A stretch of DNA of 64,000 nucleotides from Aegicerativicinus sediminis. GTDB taxonomy: Bacteria; Bacteroidota; Bacteroidia; Flavobacteriales; Flavobacteriaceae. Position 1 is the stretch's first letter. Each line of letters begins with the position of its first letter. Positions 1 to 8,822 of the stretch are shown here, one piece after another. The stretch lies in NCBI RefSeq assembly GCF_015476115.1, contig NZ_CP064295.1:2412001-2476000 (forward strand). Reading direction: 5' to 3'. The notes below the pieces were generated by a model that worked only from the letters and a program-made list of their open reading frames with translations, was not told the origin of the DNA and made no database searches. The position numbers and the translations under genes are program-made.

Positions 1-332
1 CGCACCGAATCCTTATAAATTTGATGCCATGCCCAGAAAATTCCTCTATGATGCAAGTGGTCTTCAGGAAAGTCTTCTGTTATTATTTCACCATTCCATC
101 CATAAACAGGATGTAAATAATTGTTTCTTGAAAATTTTCCGTTTTTAGATTTAGGTTGTACCTGATATTTAAGGATAGGACCTTCAGAATCTTTGAATAA
201 GAATCCGTCTGTTAAAGTGTCTAGCTCTACTTTCTGGGAATATCCAATTGTTGTCGAAAAAATAAAAATTGCCCAATAAAGCGCTTGGAGAAAATTTATG
301 TTAATCCTATAGTTTATTAAATTATTTGTCAA
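1..332 (-). CDS. DUF6807 (PmoA-like) family secreted protein, 3' part cut off
   Basis: The minus strand reads open from about 332 to the window edge. After a hydrophobic leader (LYWAIFIFSTTIGYSQ) it gives a segment with YLHPVYGWNGE, then EDFPEDHLHHRGIFWAW. This His-rich HxHHRGIFWAW block is characteristic of the DUF6807/PmoA family of Bacteroidota, whose function is not known with certainty; many members sit near sugar-degradation genes. Only about the first 110 residues are present. The start is uncertain because no ATG lies in frame: a TTG at 332 and a GTG near 357 are possible. The leader suggests export. It lies about 30 bp downstream of tamL on the same strand and could be co-transcribed with it. 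Confidence 0.6.
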   Translation of the reverse strand, partial: MTNNLINYRININFLQALYWAIFIFSTTIGYSQKVELDTLTDGFLFKDSEGPILKYQVQPKSKNGKFSRNNYLHPVYGWNGEIITEDFPEDHLHHRGIFWAWHQIYKDSV

Positions 333-363
333 GACATTAATTTGCAATGGATTAAGATGCACA

Positions 364-2898
364 CTAAAAAGGATAATTAATACCTATGTTGTAAACCGCT
401 GAGGCAAAATTATAATTCCTAAACCAACGGTCACCCAAAGGTTGAGATGGGTTGTAAGTTTTAAAACCGACATCTCCCCTTAACACAAAATACTTGAAAT
501 CATAACGAAGACCAAAACCCGATCCTACGGCAATATCTTTAAGTGAACTAAACCCGTCAAAGGTTGCACCTTCATCAGTAACATCATCGAAAATGTTCCA
601 GATATTACCAACATCTACAAATACAGCCCCATTAAATGGACCTATTAAATTAAATCGCTGTTCTGCTGAGAATGCCAATTTAAAATTGGCCTCATTAAAT
701 TCGTTAGTTGTTTGTGAACTTCCGGGTCCTAAGTTATAGGCTGTCCATGCACGGTTGTCATTGGGTCCACCTGCAAAGAATGATTTGGAAAATGGAATAT
801 TGCTGGCGTTGCCGTAAGGTATGGCAATACCACCATAAGCTCGGATTGCAAAAATATTTTTCGCTCCAAGATTCCAATATTTAATATAATCAACTTCAAA
901 TTTTGTGTATTGTGAATAAGGGACCCCAAAAATTTCATACCTACCTTCCGAATCTTTTTGGAGATTGATAAGTTTCGATACTGAGGAAAGCGTATTACCG
1001 GCCAATTCCACTCTAAATCTAAATAGTGAAAATTCATCATCAAAAAGACTTTCCCGTTTATCCCTTATATAGCCAAAATTAGCTGCGAAAATTAAGTTGT
1101 CCTGAGTTAGTCTTTGTTTTCTTTGATTGATGTTTGCAACAGAAACATAATCCCTATCATCTGGGGTTAGGCTTGTGTTGTTATTTAAAACATCTTCAAT
1201 AAATTGGTCTGCACCTTCAGGGATTAATAAAGTCTCTTGGTCGGGAATATAGCCTGTACTCATGGCTATTTGGTTTAAGCGCTTGAAAGAATTTTCATAT
1301 ACCCTAAAGTAATTTTCGACATTCAAATTTTTCACGTATTGGATATTGAAAAGATCTGCATTTAGTGTTATAATGTCCTTTGGTTTCCAATTATAAGTAA
1401 ACGAAGTTGTAAAAGTCTGCTTGTCAAGTCCGATATTACGCTGACCAGTCATTGTAGCCGAAATCCTCGTGCTAGGCGACATGTATTTTTTAATAATCTT
1501 ATCCGTTTTAAAGGGAAAGAAAATACGGGGTATTATTAATTTCAAATTGGCTCCCACTTCATTAATATCAAAAAACTGATCGCGATTACTAGACAAGCTT
1601 GCATCTCTAGAGGAACCAATGGAACCTAAAAGAGAAAACTCAAGATTTTCAGCCCCTCTAAAAATATTTCTAATTTTTATACCACTACTCACCGTAAATC
1701 CAATTGTTTGGATATCACTTTGGGTAACATCAAAATTAAACCCAAGCTCATATTTTTTACGAGGAGCTAGGAATATGTTGTAGTCCAAAGTACTATCATT
1801 AACCTCTACGGCCTCAATGGAGGGGTATCTAAAGGTGTTTAATTGGCTTAAACCCCTAGCTGTTCTTGTAACATTGATATTTCTAAATATTTCATCCTTC
1901 GTTAAAAATATTGCATCGGCTAATGCCCTCGGCCTATATTTTAATTTGTCTACAGTATAGAAATTAAAATGTTTATAGGTAACCGTATCTTTTATGGTTT
2001 CATTTCTATTATCGAAGGAATAATCGGGGTAAATATTTACATTATTAATTTTATAAATTCTAAATGGCTCACGATAGGTCGAATCACCAACTCGGATTTC
2101 CCGATCTCCAATTAAAATTTCTGTGTCGAGTTTGTGGTCTTTACCAATAGTATCTAAAGTGAAAAAAACATAATCTTCTTGAAAATGATAAACCCCTGAA
2201 TTACGCATTACGGATGTAATCCTATCTCTTTCTGCCGTGTAGTTATCTTCAAAATAGGGATCTCCTTTTTTCAATATAGATTCATTTTTTGTAGAAACAT
2301 ATAGAGAGTCTACAATAGGAGTAGAAATGGTTTTAAAAATCGAATCCAGTAGATATCGTTCTCCAGTTTCAACATTATATTGGGCTTTAATTTTTCTGGA
2401 TTCATTTTTGGGTATAGTATCATAAGATACTTCTGCATCAAAATACCCAATACTATAGTAATATTTGTCAAGTTGAACAGTGGTCTTGGTAGCTTGCTGA
2501 GGGTTAAAAATTGCAGGAGGTTCACCAATTCGTTTTATCCAAGAATTCAAGTTTTTTTGGGATCTTACCCAAGCTTCATACTGTTTTAACGAGAGTAAAT
2601 TTCTTAGAAAAGTTTTGGGTTTTTCAGGATTATGGTATTTCTCATTTAGTATAGAATCAATATTGGGTCGAGCTAAGTTGTAAATGTGTAGTTTAATTGG
2701 AAGGCCCAATAATGAGGTGTTTGGCTTTTGAAAAATGTTATTTGTTACTTCTTCATCCTTCTCCTTTTCGCCATTAACTAGAATTTCATTTTCAACCAAT
2801 AATTGTTCATCCTCCCCAACCCGTTTTAAAACGTTGCAGGAAGAGAAAATTAACAGGACAATTATTAGAAGTCCAACGTATTTAAATGGATAATTCAA
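364..2898 (-). CDS. tamL: Translocation and assembly module lipoprotein TamL (BamA/TamA superfamily)
   Basis: This 844-aa outer membrane protein has an N-terminal lipoprotein signal with the lipobox LIFSSC (Cys21). POTRA-like repeats follow over roughly residues 30-390, and then a C-terminal Omp85 beta-barrel that ends in the aromatic tail NIGINYPF. Bacteroidota replace the proteobacterial TamA by this lipidated form, TamL, which works with TamB to insert or transport envelope molecules. The barrel motif ADQRF-like 'AEQRFNLIGPFNGAVFVDVGN' region near residue 760 is typical of the family. The gene is divergent from the rRNA methyltransferase at 3028, and a -7-like element TACCTTTG (minus strand) lies 33 bp upstream. 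No tamB is next to it in this window. The full length matches the family. Confidence 0.88.
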   Translation of the reverse strand: MNYPFKYVGLLIIVLLIFSSCNVLKRVGEDEQLLVENEILVNGEKEKDEEVTNNIFQKPNTSLLGLPIKLHIYNLARPNIDSILNEKYHNPEKPKTFLRNLLSLKQYEAWVRSQKNLNSWIKRIGEPPAIFNPQQATKTTVQLDKYYYSIGYFDAEVSYDTIPKNESRKIKAQYNVETGERYLLDSIFKTISTPIVDSLYVSTKNESILKKGDPYFEDNYTAERDRITSVMRNSGVYHFQEDYVFFTLDTIGKDHKLDTEILIGDREIRVGDSTYREPFRIYKINNVNIYPDYSFDNRNETIKDTVTYKHFNFYTVDKLKYRPRALADAIFLTKDEIFRNINVTRTARGLSQLNTFRYPSIEAVEVNDSTLDYNIFLAPRKKYELGFNFDVTQSDIQTIGFTVSSGIKIRNIFRGAENLEFSLLGSIGSSRDASLSSNRDQFFDINEVGANLKLIIPRIFFPFKTDKIIKKYMSPSTRISATMTGQRNIGLDKQTFTTSFTYNWKPKDIITLNADLFNIQYVKNLNVENYFRVYENSFKRLNQIAMSTGYIPDQETLLIPEGADQFIEDVLNNNTSLTPDDRDYVSVANINQRKQRLTQDNLIFAANFGYIRDKRESLFDDEFSLFRFRVELAGNTLSSVSKLINLQKDSEGRYEIFGVPYSQYTKFEVDYIKYWNLGAKNIFAIRAYGGIAIPYGNASNIPFSKSFFAGGPNDNRAWTAYNLGPGSSQTTNEFNEANFKLAFSAEQRFNLIGPFNGAVFVDVGNIWNIFDDVTDEGATFDGFSSLKDIAVGSGFGLRYDFKYFVLRGDVGFKTYNPSQPLGDRWFRNYNFASAVYNIGINYPF

Positions 2899-2931
2899 TT
2901 AAGAACGATACTAAATTTTGGGAACCATTTC

Positions 2932-2939
2932 CAAAGGTA
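2932..2939 (-). promoter_or_regulatory. Candidate -7 promoter element for tamL
   Basis: TACCTTTG on the minus strand matches the Bacteroidota sigma-70 -7 consensus TAnnTTTG and lies 33 bp upstream of the tamL ATG. No TTG at a fitting -33 distance was seen, so the call rests on the -7 box alone. Confidence 0.4.
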
Positions 2940-3027
2940 CTTTATTTGCGCTTTTCATGTAAAGAATATTTTCTTCAAAAAAGATTACCTTGCGTATTCG
3001 GTTAAGAGCAAAGGTAACTACAATTTC

Positions 3028-3750
3028 ATGCTATCTAAATCTCAACAAAAACTAATTAATTCTCTTCAGAACAAAAAGTATCGTAAAAAAAATGGACTTT
3101 TTGTTGTAGAGGGAGTAAAAGGTGTGAGTGAGTTTCTAAATTCAAAGTATATACATCACGAACTTTTTTCCACTGAAGATTTGTTCAGTCTTCCTTTTGT
3201 AGATATTACCGAAACAGACCTTAATAAGATTAGTTTTTTACAATCTCCCAATAAAGTTTTAGGTCTCTTCCGAATTCCTGAACCAAAAAATATTGTGGAT
3301 TTAGGATTGATAGTTGCTTTAGACAATGTGAGGGACCCAGGAAATTTAGGTACCATAATAAGATTATGCGATTGGTTTGGTGTAAAACAATTGATTTGCA
3401 ATGAGGGTACTGTTGATTGTTACAATCCTAAGGTAGTTCAGGCTACAATGGGATCTTTAACTAGGGTAAACATAAATTATTTGAACCTTTCTAATTATCT
3501 GGAGATGACTAAACAGCCAATTTTTGGAGCCTTTATGGAGGGTGAAAATGTTTATTCTGCTGAACTGCCAAGGTCAGGAATTTTGGTAATGGGGAATGAA
3601 GCCAATGGAATCTCCTCTGAAATTGAAAAGTTGGTAAGTAAGAAATTGTCTATCCCTTCTTACGGTTCTGTTGAAACGGCAGAAAGCCTAAATGTTGCAA
3701 CTGCCACCGCAATCCTCTTAAGTGAATTCAGGAGAACTACTGAAAGGTAA
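3028..3750 (+). CDS. SpoU/TrmH family RNA 2'-O-methyltransferase
   Basis: This 240-aa protein has an N-terminal substrate-binding domain (QKLINSLQNKKYRKKNGLFVVEG) followed by the SPOUT domain. The three family motifs are visible: LDNVRDPGNLGTIIR near residue 94, VMGNEANGIS near 187 and SLNVATATAILLSEF near 221, which form the knotted SAM-binding site. The enzyme should 2'-O-methylate a ribose in rRNA or tRNA, and the exact target cannot be told from sequence. Its 3' end overlaps the convergent porT by 14 bp. The length and N-terminal domain resemble the RlmB/TsnR-like branch rather than TrmH proper. Confidence 0.85.
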   Translation: MLSKSQQKLINSLQNKKYRKKNGLFVVEGVKGVSEFLNSKYIHHELFSTEDLFSLPFVDITETDLNKISFLQSPNKVLGLFRIPEPKNIVDLGLIVALDNVRDPGNLGTIIRLCDWFGVKQLICNEGTVDCYNPKVVQATMGSLTRVNINYLNLSNYLEMTKQPIFGAFMEGENVYSAELPRSGILVMGNEANGISSEIEKLVSKKLSIPSYGSVETAESLNVATATAILLSEFRRTTER

Positions 3751-4450
3751 AGTTTAAGAATACCCCCCTAGATTGCATTGAATTTATATTGTTGGTCCAA
3801 GGACTATTGGGATCACGGTCTCTTACTACTTCATCATTAATGGCAAAAACACCACGAATGGAAGGGCTGAATTTAAACCAATAAAGGTAAAAGTCGATTC
3901 CAAAGCCAACTTCCCAAAATAACATACTGCGTTTAGTTCTAAACTGGCCAACGCTGTTATCATCTGGGTTTTCTTGGTTACTTGATAGATTCAAGGCGGC
4001 TGAAACTCCACCGAGAACGTAAGGCTTAAAATTATTTAAGCGTTTAGTTGAAACCTTTAAAAGAACTGGAAAATGTACGTAGGTAGATTTTACTTCACGC
4101 AATAGGTCATTATCATTAACACTTTGCCCATTAAACCAATCTTCGCCGTAATATAGGTCCCTTTGATTAATATATAGACCTGGTTCGAACCTTATATTGA
4201 AATAATCATTTAACCTTAAGTCTGAAACTAAACCAACATTAAACCCAGTATTCATTTTTGTTTGAATGTCACTTTGGTCTCTATTGTAGGTAAATTTAAA
4301 ATCATAGGTATTGAGCCCCAGAAAGAAACCCCATGTCAATCGCTGTTTATCAAAATTTTCTTGGTTTAGGATTTTTTCCTTAGAAAATAATTGAGCTGGC
4401 GCGCTGTGCGCAATCATCAAAAATCCAATAACAAAAAGTAATTGCTTCAT
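3737..4450 (-). CDS. porT: Type IX secretion / gliding motility protein PorT (SprT)
   Basis: This 237-aa protein has a clear Sec signal peptide (MKQLLFVIGFLMIAHSAPAQ), so it is exported. The rest reads as a small outer-membrane beta-barrel (DUF/OmpA-like barrel, 'porin family'), with alternating hydrophobic strands and an aromatic C-terminus GVFLNFTFQ. The motif FDKQRLTWGFFLGLNTYDF near the start and the position immediately downstream of ubiE match PorT/SprT of Bacteroidota, which is needed for type IX secretion. It is 16 bp from ubiE on the same strand and probably co-transcribed. The barrel family is broad, so the exact PorT call rests on the context as well as the sequence. Confidence 0.75.
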   Translation of the reverse strand: MKQLLFVIGFLMIAHSAPAQLFSKEKILNQENFDKQRLTWGFFLGLNTYDFKFTYNRDQSDIQTKMNTGFNVGLVSDLRLNDYFNIRFEPGLYINQRDLYYGEDWFNGQSVNDNDLLREVKSTYVHFPVLLKVSTKRLNNFKPYVLGGVSAALNLSSNQENPDDNSVGQFRTKRSMLFWEVGFGIDFYLYWFKFSPSIRGVFAINDEVVRDRDPNSPWTNNINSMQSRGVFLNFTFQ

Positions 4451-4466
4451 GCAGACTTAGAGTTGA

Positions 4467-5231
4467 TTATTCGGTTTGTGCTAATTCGTTCTTTTGTGTT
4501 TCAGCCTTTGAGGCTATATAGATACTTGCCACACCTAATGTTAGGGGCAGGTCTTCGACATTAATAAACCCAATTTTCCGCAAAATATTGTTGAGAGTTT
4601 CTCCGTATGGAAATGTTGCAGCCGATTCTGAGAGATAACCATAGGCAGATTTATCTTTTGAAAAAACTTTGCCAATAGCCGGTAATATATATTTAGTGTA
4701 GAAACGGTAGCCTTGTTTAAATGGGGTTTTAGTTGGCACAGAGGTTTCTAAAATTACGAAACGCCCTTGTGGTTTAAGAACTCTTAATATTTCACTTAAA
4801 CCTAATTCCAGATTTTCAAAATTTCGTATACCAAAAGCTACGGTAATAGCATCAAAGGAATTATCTTCAAAGGGTAATGCCTCAGAGTCTCCTTCAACAA
4901 GTTCAATGGTATTATTTAGTTTTTTTTCAACAACTTTTTTTCTGCCAACTTCTAACATCCCTGGACTAATATCCAGACCAACAATTTTTTCGGCCTTGGT
5001 TTCCATCAAATTAATAGCTAAATCACCTGTACCTGTGGCTATATCCAAAATAGAATTTGGATTAATTTGCTTTACAAGGTCTACAACTTTTTTTCTCCAT
5101 TTAACATCGATTCCGAAGGATATAACTCGATTTAGTTCATCATAAGAGCCAGAAATTTTATCGAACATGGTGGTTACCTGTTCTTTTTTTGTCTTTTCGC
5201 TATTTTTATATGGAGTAACTTTTGAGGCCAT
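4467..5231 (-). CDS. ubiE: Demethylmenaquinone methyltransferase UbiE/MenG
   Basis: This 254-aa class I SAM methyltransferase belongs to the UbiE family. The SAM-binding motif I ILDIATGTGDLAINL is near residue 61. UbiE signature segments follow: FDKISGSYDELNRVISFGID, the AFGIRNFENLELGLSEILRVLKPQGRFVILE region, and a C-terminal YGYLSESAATFP. In Bacteroidota, which use menaquinone, the reaction is the last step of menaquinone synthesis, C-methylation of demethylmenaquinone. The quinone would serve the Nqr complex encoded further on. A -7 box TATATTTG on the minus strand lies 11 bp before the ATG, implying a very short leader. It is followed by porT in the same direction. Confidence 0.93.
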   Translation of the reverse strand: MASKVTPYKNSEKTKKEQVTTMFDKISGSYDELNRVISFGIDVKWRKKVVDLVKQINPNSILDIATGTGDLAINLMETKAEKIVGLDISPGMLEVGRKKVVEKKLNNTIELVEGDSEALPFEDNSFDAITVAFGIRNFENLELGLSEILRVLKPQGRFVILETSVPTKTPFKQGYRFYTKYILPAIGKVFSKDKSAYGYLSESAATFPYGETLNNILRKIGFINVEDLPLTLGVASIYIASKAETQKNELAQTE

Positions 5232-5242
5232 AAAACTTTTGG

Positions 5243-5250
5243 CAAATATA
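5243..5250 (-). promoter_or_regulatory. Candidate -7 promoter element for ubiE-porT
   Basis: TATATTTG (minus strand) fits TAnnTTTG and ends 11 bp before the ubiE ATG. No -33 TTG was seen. The predicted transcript would have a leader of only a few bases. Confidence 0.5.
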
Positions 5251-5302
5251 GAATATCTGTCTTAAGTAATGGGAAATAGTTTATGGTTATGGGATTAAAA
5301 TC

Positions 5303-5336
5303 TTGTAATGCAAATTCTATTTAAATACTATATTTG
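5303..5336 (+). promoter_or_regulatory. Candidate Bacteroidota promoter for trkA-trkH
   Basis: A TTG at 5303-5305 is followed after 23 bp by TATATTTG at 5329-5336, fitting the Bacteroidota -33/-7 pattern at the long end of the spacer range. The ATG of trkA is at 5425, so the leader would be about 80 nt. Confidence 0.5.
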
Positions 5337-5424
5337 TAAGTATATAAAGTTTCAAGTATTCTAATGCCTGATCTTAACTTAACGGGCTTTTTATTTTAAT
5401 TAAAGTAGCTAACATCCTTTTTAT

Positions 5425-6774
5425 ATGAAGATTATAATCGCTGGGGCAGGGGAAGTAGGGTTCCATCTTGCTAAGCTGCTTTCTTATGAATCACAAGAAA
5501 TAACTCTTATAGACACTGATCGAGTTAACTTAGCTTATGCTAGTGACCATCTAGATATAAGGGTTGTTAAAGGAGATGCAACTTCCATTACTGTCTTAAA
5601 GGATGCTCGTATAAAGAATGTAGATTTATTTATAGCCGTAACTTCTTCTGAAACAACAAATATTACCTCTAGTGTCCTTGCTAAACAATTGGGAGCCAAA
5701 CGAACCATTGCACGGATAGCTAATGTTGAATTTATTGAAAATCAAGAGGATGTAGGTTTTACCAAATTTGGAATTGATGAGTTGATTTCACCTGAATCTT
5801 TAGCTGCAGCTGAAATAGAATTACTTTTAAATCAGTATGGATTTAATGATAGCTACGAGTTTGAAGACGGCGTGCTAACCATGTTAAGTTTACGTCTCTC
5901 AAGAACCGCTAGTTTTGTTGGTAAAACTGTACAAGAAGCCGCAGAACATTTCCCAGAACTTCATTTTGTCCCTATCGCTATTCAACGCTATGCAACCCAA
6001 TATACTTTAATTCCAAGAGGAGATACGCTTTTCAAAGAAGGGGACAAGGTTGTTTTCATCACTTCCAAAGGTGGTGATATGGAATTGTTTGAACTTTCTG
6101 GTAAAGTTAAAAGTGAAATAAAGAATGTAATGATTTTGGGTGGAAGTCAAATTGGTTTGAAAACTTCTAGGGAATTGTGCCAATCAAAATTTAAGGTTAA
6201 AATTATTGAGAAGGATAAAGATATTGCTTTCGATTTGGCTGATGAACTTCCAGATGTGTTGGTGATAAACGGAGATGGTAGAAATGTGGAATTATTGGAG
6301 GAAGAGAATATTGAGGATATGGATGCATTTATCTCCGTTACCGGTAATTCTGAAACCAATATTATGTCCTGCCTAGTGGCAAAATCGAAAGGCGTTAAAA
6401 AAACAATTGCATTAGTAGAGAATATGGATTATTATCAGCTTTCTCAATCAATCGGAATCGATACATTAATAAATAAGAAACTCCTAGCGGCAAATAATAT
6501 ATTCAGATTTATTAGAAAGGGAGAGGTTGTAGCTATGACCAAACTTAATAACTTAAATGCGGAGTTGCTGGAGTTTGAGGTTAAATCTGCCTCTAGAATT
6601 ACCCAAAAGAAAATAAAGGATTTAAAATTTCCTCGCTCTGCCATTATCGGTGGGGTCATTAGAGAGGGTAAAGGAATAATCCCATTAGGAGATTTTCAAA
6701 TAGATATTGGTGATAAAGTCGTAGTTTGCTGCTTGCCGACTTCCATTACACGAGTTGAAGAATTCTTTTTTTAA
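5425..6774 (+). CDS. trkA: Trk system potassium transporter regulatory subunit TrkA
   Basis: This 449-aa cytosolic protein is built of two tandem RCK units, each a Rossmann NAD-binding domain (TrkA_N) followed by a TrkA_C domain. The first nucleotide-binding loop is IIAGAGEVGFHLAKLL at residues 4-19 with acidic Asp30 at the end of beta-2. The second is NVMILGGSQIGLKTSREL near residue 234. TrkA gates the TrkH channel in response to bound nucleotide. trkH follows after 15 bp on the same strand, so the pair forms an operon. The length matches the normal two-RCK form (about 450 aa). Confidence 0.95.
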   Translation: MKIIIAGAGEVGFHLAKLLSYESQEITLIDTDRVNLAYASDHLDIRVVKGDATSITVLKDARIKNVDLFIAVTSSETTNITSSVLAKQLGAKRTIARIANVEFIENQEDVGFTKFGIDELISPESLAAAEIELLLNQYGFNDSYEFEDGVLTMLSLRLSRTASFVGKTVQEAAEHFPELHFVPIAIQRYATQYTLIPRGDTLFKEGDKVVFITSKGGDMELFELSGKVKSEIKNVMILGGSQIGLKTSRELCQSKFKVKIIEKDKDIAFDLADELPDVLVINGDGRNVELLEEENIEDMDAFISVTGNSETNIMSCLVAKSKGVKKTIALVENMDYYQLSQSIGIDTLINKKLLAANNIFRFIRKGEVVAMTKLNNLNAELLEFEVKSASRITQKKIKDLKFPRSAIIGGVIREGKGIIPLGDFQIDIGDKVVVCCLPTSITRVEEFFF

Positions 6775-6789
6775 AATATCCTGCACTAG

Positions 6790-8283
6790 ATGAAATTGAA
6801 CACTAAGATTATTTGGCATTTTTTCGGACTGCTAATGGTGTTCAATGGGGGATTTATGTTATTAGCCGCACTGATCAGCCTTATTTATCAGGATGGGGTT
6901 ACTCCAAAAATTGCATTGGCTGGATTCTTGGTATCTGCTGTTGGTGCCTTAATGATGTTCGTTACCAAAGACCATCGTAAAGAATTAAATAAGCGAGAAG
7001 GTTATGTTGTTGTTGCTTTCGGCTGGGTGGTAATGGCATTTACAGGAACATTACCATACCTGTTTACAGGTTCTATTCCTACTATTACTGAAGCGTTTTT
7101 TGAAACAATGTCTGGATATACTACCACAGGGGCATCGATTTTAAATGATATAGAAATTGTACCCAAAGGAGTTTTGTTCTGGCGAAGCCTAACCCACTGG
7201 ATAGGTGGGATGGGAATAATTGTTCTTGCAGTAGCAATTTTACCACTACTGGGTATTGGTGGTATGCAGTTATTCGCAGCTGAAGCTCCTGGGCCAAGTG
7301 CCGACAAATTGCATCCACGTATCACAGACACGGCTAAGCGTCTTTGGTTAATCTATTTTGGCTATACCGCTGCTGAGACTTTGTTGCTGCAAGCTGCAGG
7401 AATGTCTTTTTTTGATGCCATTAATCATGCGCTTTCTACCTTGTCTACCGGAGGTTTTTCGACCAAAAATGCTAGTGTAGCCCATTGGAATGGGGAACCA
7501 ATCATTCAATATATCATTATTGTCTTTATGTTTTTAGCAGGGACCAATTTCGTTTTGAGCTATTTTGCTTTTAAAGGAAGGGTTCAAAAAGTAATTAGGG
7601 ATGAAGAATTCAAATTGTATTTTAGGTTTATCTTCATATTTACGGTTATCGCTTCTTTGATAATATATTTTAGGGCTGATTTCTTACAATCCACCATAGA
7701 TCATCCAATGGTCTGGGGTAGAGGTGAAAGTTCCTTTAGGCATGGTTTATTTCAAGTTCTAGCAATTATTACCACAACAGGTTTTGTTTCAGCGGATTAT
7801 ACCGCCTGGACACCATTTCTAACAGTCTTTTTCTTCGGATTGATGTTTCTTGGAGGAAGTGCGGGCAGTACATCGGGAGGTATTAAGGTTGTACGTCATT
7901 TGTTAATGATTAAAAATGGATTCTTAGAATTTAAACGTGCATTGCACCCTAATGCAGTATTACCAGTTCGATATAATTCAAAATCTATACGAGGTGAGAT
8001 CGTATTTAATATTCTAGGATTTTTTATTCTTTATATGCTATCCTTTATCATTGGCTCCGTAGTTTTTGGAATGATGCAGATCGATTTTACTTCCTCAGTT
8101 GGTTTAGCCGCTTCAACTCTCGGAAATGTTGGTCCAGCGCTCGGTAGCTTTGGGCCAGTTTACAATTATTCGGCCTTACCTATGATCGGTAAATGGTGGG
8201 CCTGTTTTCTCATGCTGATAGGCAGGTTGGAGCTTTTTACAGTCCTTATACTTTTAACACCATTTTTCTGGCGTAATCGCTAA
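6790..8283 (+). CDS. trkH: Trk-type potassium uptake protein TrkH
   Basis: This 497-aa integral membrane protein has the four-fold repeated membrane-pore-membrane plan of the Trk/Ktr/HKT superfamily. Pore-loop segments with the selectivity-filter glycines are visible: TMSGYTTTGASIL, STLSTGGFST, TTTGFVSADY and STLGNVGPALGSFGP. The protein moves K+ across the inner membrane with TrkA as the gating partner, which is encoded 15 bp upstream. The sequence GGSAGSTSGGIKV is the usual segment after pore 3. Nothing is missing compared with other TrkH proteins (about 480-500 aa). Confidence 0.95.
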   Translation: MKLNTKIIWHFFGLLMVFNGGFMLLAALISLIYQDGVTPKIALAGFLVSAVGALMMFVTKDHRKELNKREGYVVVAFGWVVMAFTGTLPYLFTGSIPTITEAFFETMSGYTTTGASILNDIEIVPKGVLFWRSLTHWIGGMGIIVLAVAILPLLGIGGMQLFAAEAPGPSADKLHPRITDTAKRLWLIYFGYTAAETLLLQAAGMSFFDAINHALSTLSTGGFSTKNASVAHWNGEPIIQYIIIVFMFLAGTNFVLSYFAFKGRVQKVIRDEEFKLYFRFIFIFTVIASLIIYFRADFLQSTIDHPMVWGRGESSFRHGLFQVLAIITTTGFVSADYTAWTPFLTVFFFGLMFLGGSAGSTSGGIKVVRHLLMIKNGFLEFKRALHPNAVLPVRYNSKSIRGEIVFNILGFFILYMLSFIIGSVVFGMMQIDFTSSVGLAASTLGNVGPALGSFGPVYNYSALPMIGKWWACFLMLIGRLELFTVLILLTPFFWRNR

Positions 8284-8368
8284 TTACATATTTAGCCGAT
8301 TCTGTTAATTGTAACAATTTTTTTCTGTTATCGTCATATAGATGTAATAATCATCAATCAATCAAAAA

Positions 8369-8620
8369 ATGAACGTAGCAGTAAACCACCCAAGAGTAAT
8401 TGTTGGAAGAAGAATAGAAGTGGATGTAATTGATCGTCCTTCTGGATTTATAACTTCCAATTATAAAAAAATCGTAGAGTATAATTTAGAAAGGGTAAAT
8501 CCGGACAGTTTGTATGCTAAAAGGCTTGTTGCGAAGCATAGGCTTTTAAGGGGTGCCAATTCTATGGAAATACTTTTAAAGTTCAGCCTTTTTGCTGCTT
8601 TATTGAGCATAATTCTTTAA
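8369..8620 (+). CDS. Small hypothetical protein with C-terminal membrane segment
   Basis: I do not recognise this 83-aa protein. Residues 1-64 are basic and polar (RRIEVDVIDRPSGFITSNYKKIVEYNLERV) and the last 18 (MEILLKFSLFAALLSIIL) form one hydrophobic segment, so it could be tail-anchored in the inner membrane. It begins 85 bp after trkH on the same strand, with ATG preceded by an AATCAATCAAAAA stretch, and might be read through from trkH. No cysteines or catalytic motif are visible. Base composition is like its neighbours. Whether it is truly expressed is uncertain, but the reading frame has normal codon use. Confidence 0.5.
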   Translation: MNVAVNHPRVIVGRRIEVDVIDRPSGFITSNYKKIVEYNLERVNPDSLYAKRLVAKHRLLRGANSMEILLKFSLFAALLSIIL

Positions 8621-8822
8621 GAGAATTGTTTCAATATAACCCATATCATTCAATACTTAATTCATAACACAGGTTATTAGGTGGGGTAGGCAGCATTAAT
8701 GTTATTCTCAGAAATTACAAACTGTTGGGTAAAAAGAGAAGTAAGGTATCTAATATTTACAATGATTCTAGCTATAGTACTTGTACGATTAAAAAAATAT
8801 TGCCTTATGAGCTTCCCAACCT
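8621..8822. other. Intergenic stretch without recognised gene
   Basis: These 200 bp between the 83-aa gene and the structured element at 8860 hold no gene I can support and no clear terminator. There is a loose A/T-rich composition but no close TAnnTTTG match. Confidence 0.5.

Noticed and set aside
4182-4191. GGTTCGAACC resembling a tRNA T-loop
   Set aside because: It is a 10-bp palindrome within porT coding sequence; there is no acceptor stem or anticodon arm around it.
8341-8368. Short ATCA tandem repeats before the 83-aa gene
   Set aside because: Only two or three imperfect copies in AT-rich DNA; no sign of a repeat array.
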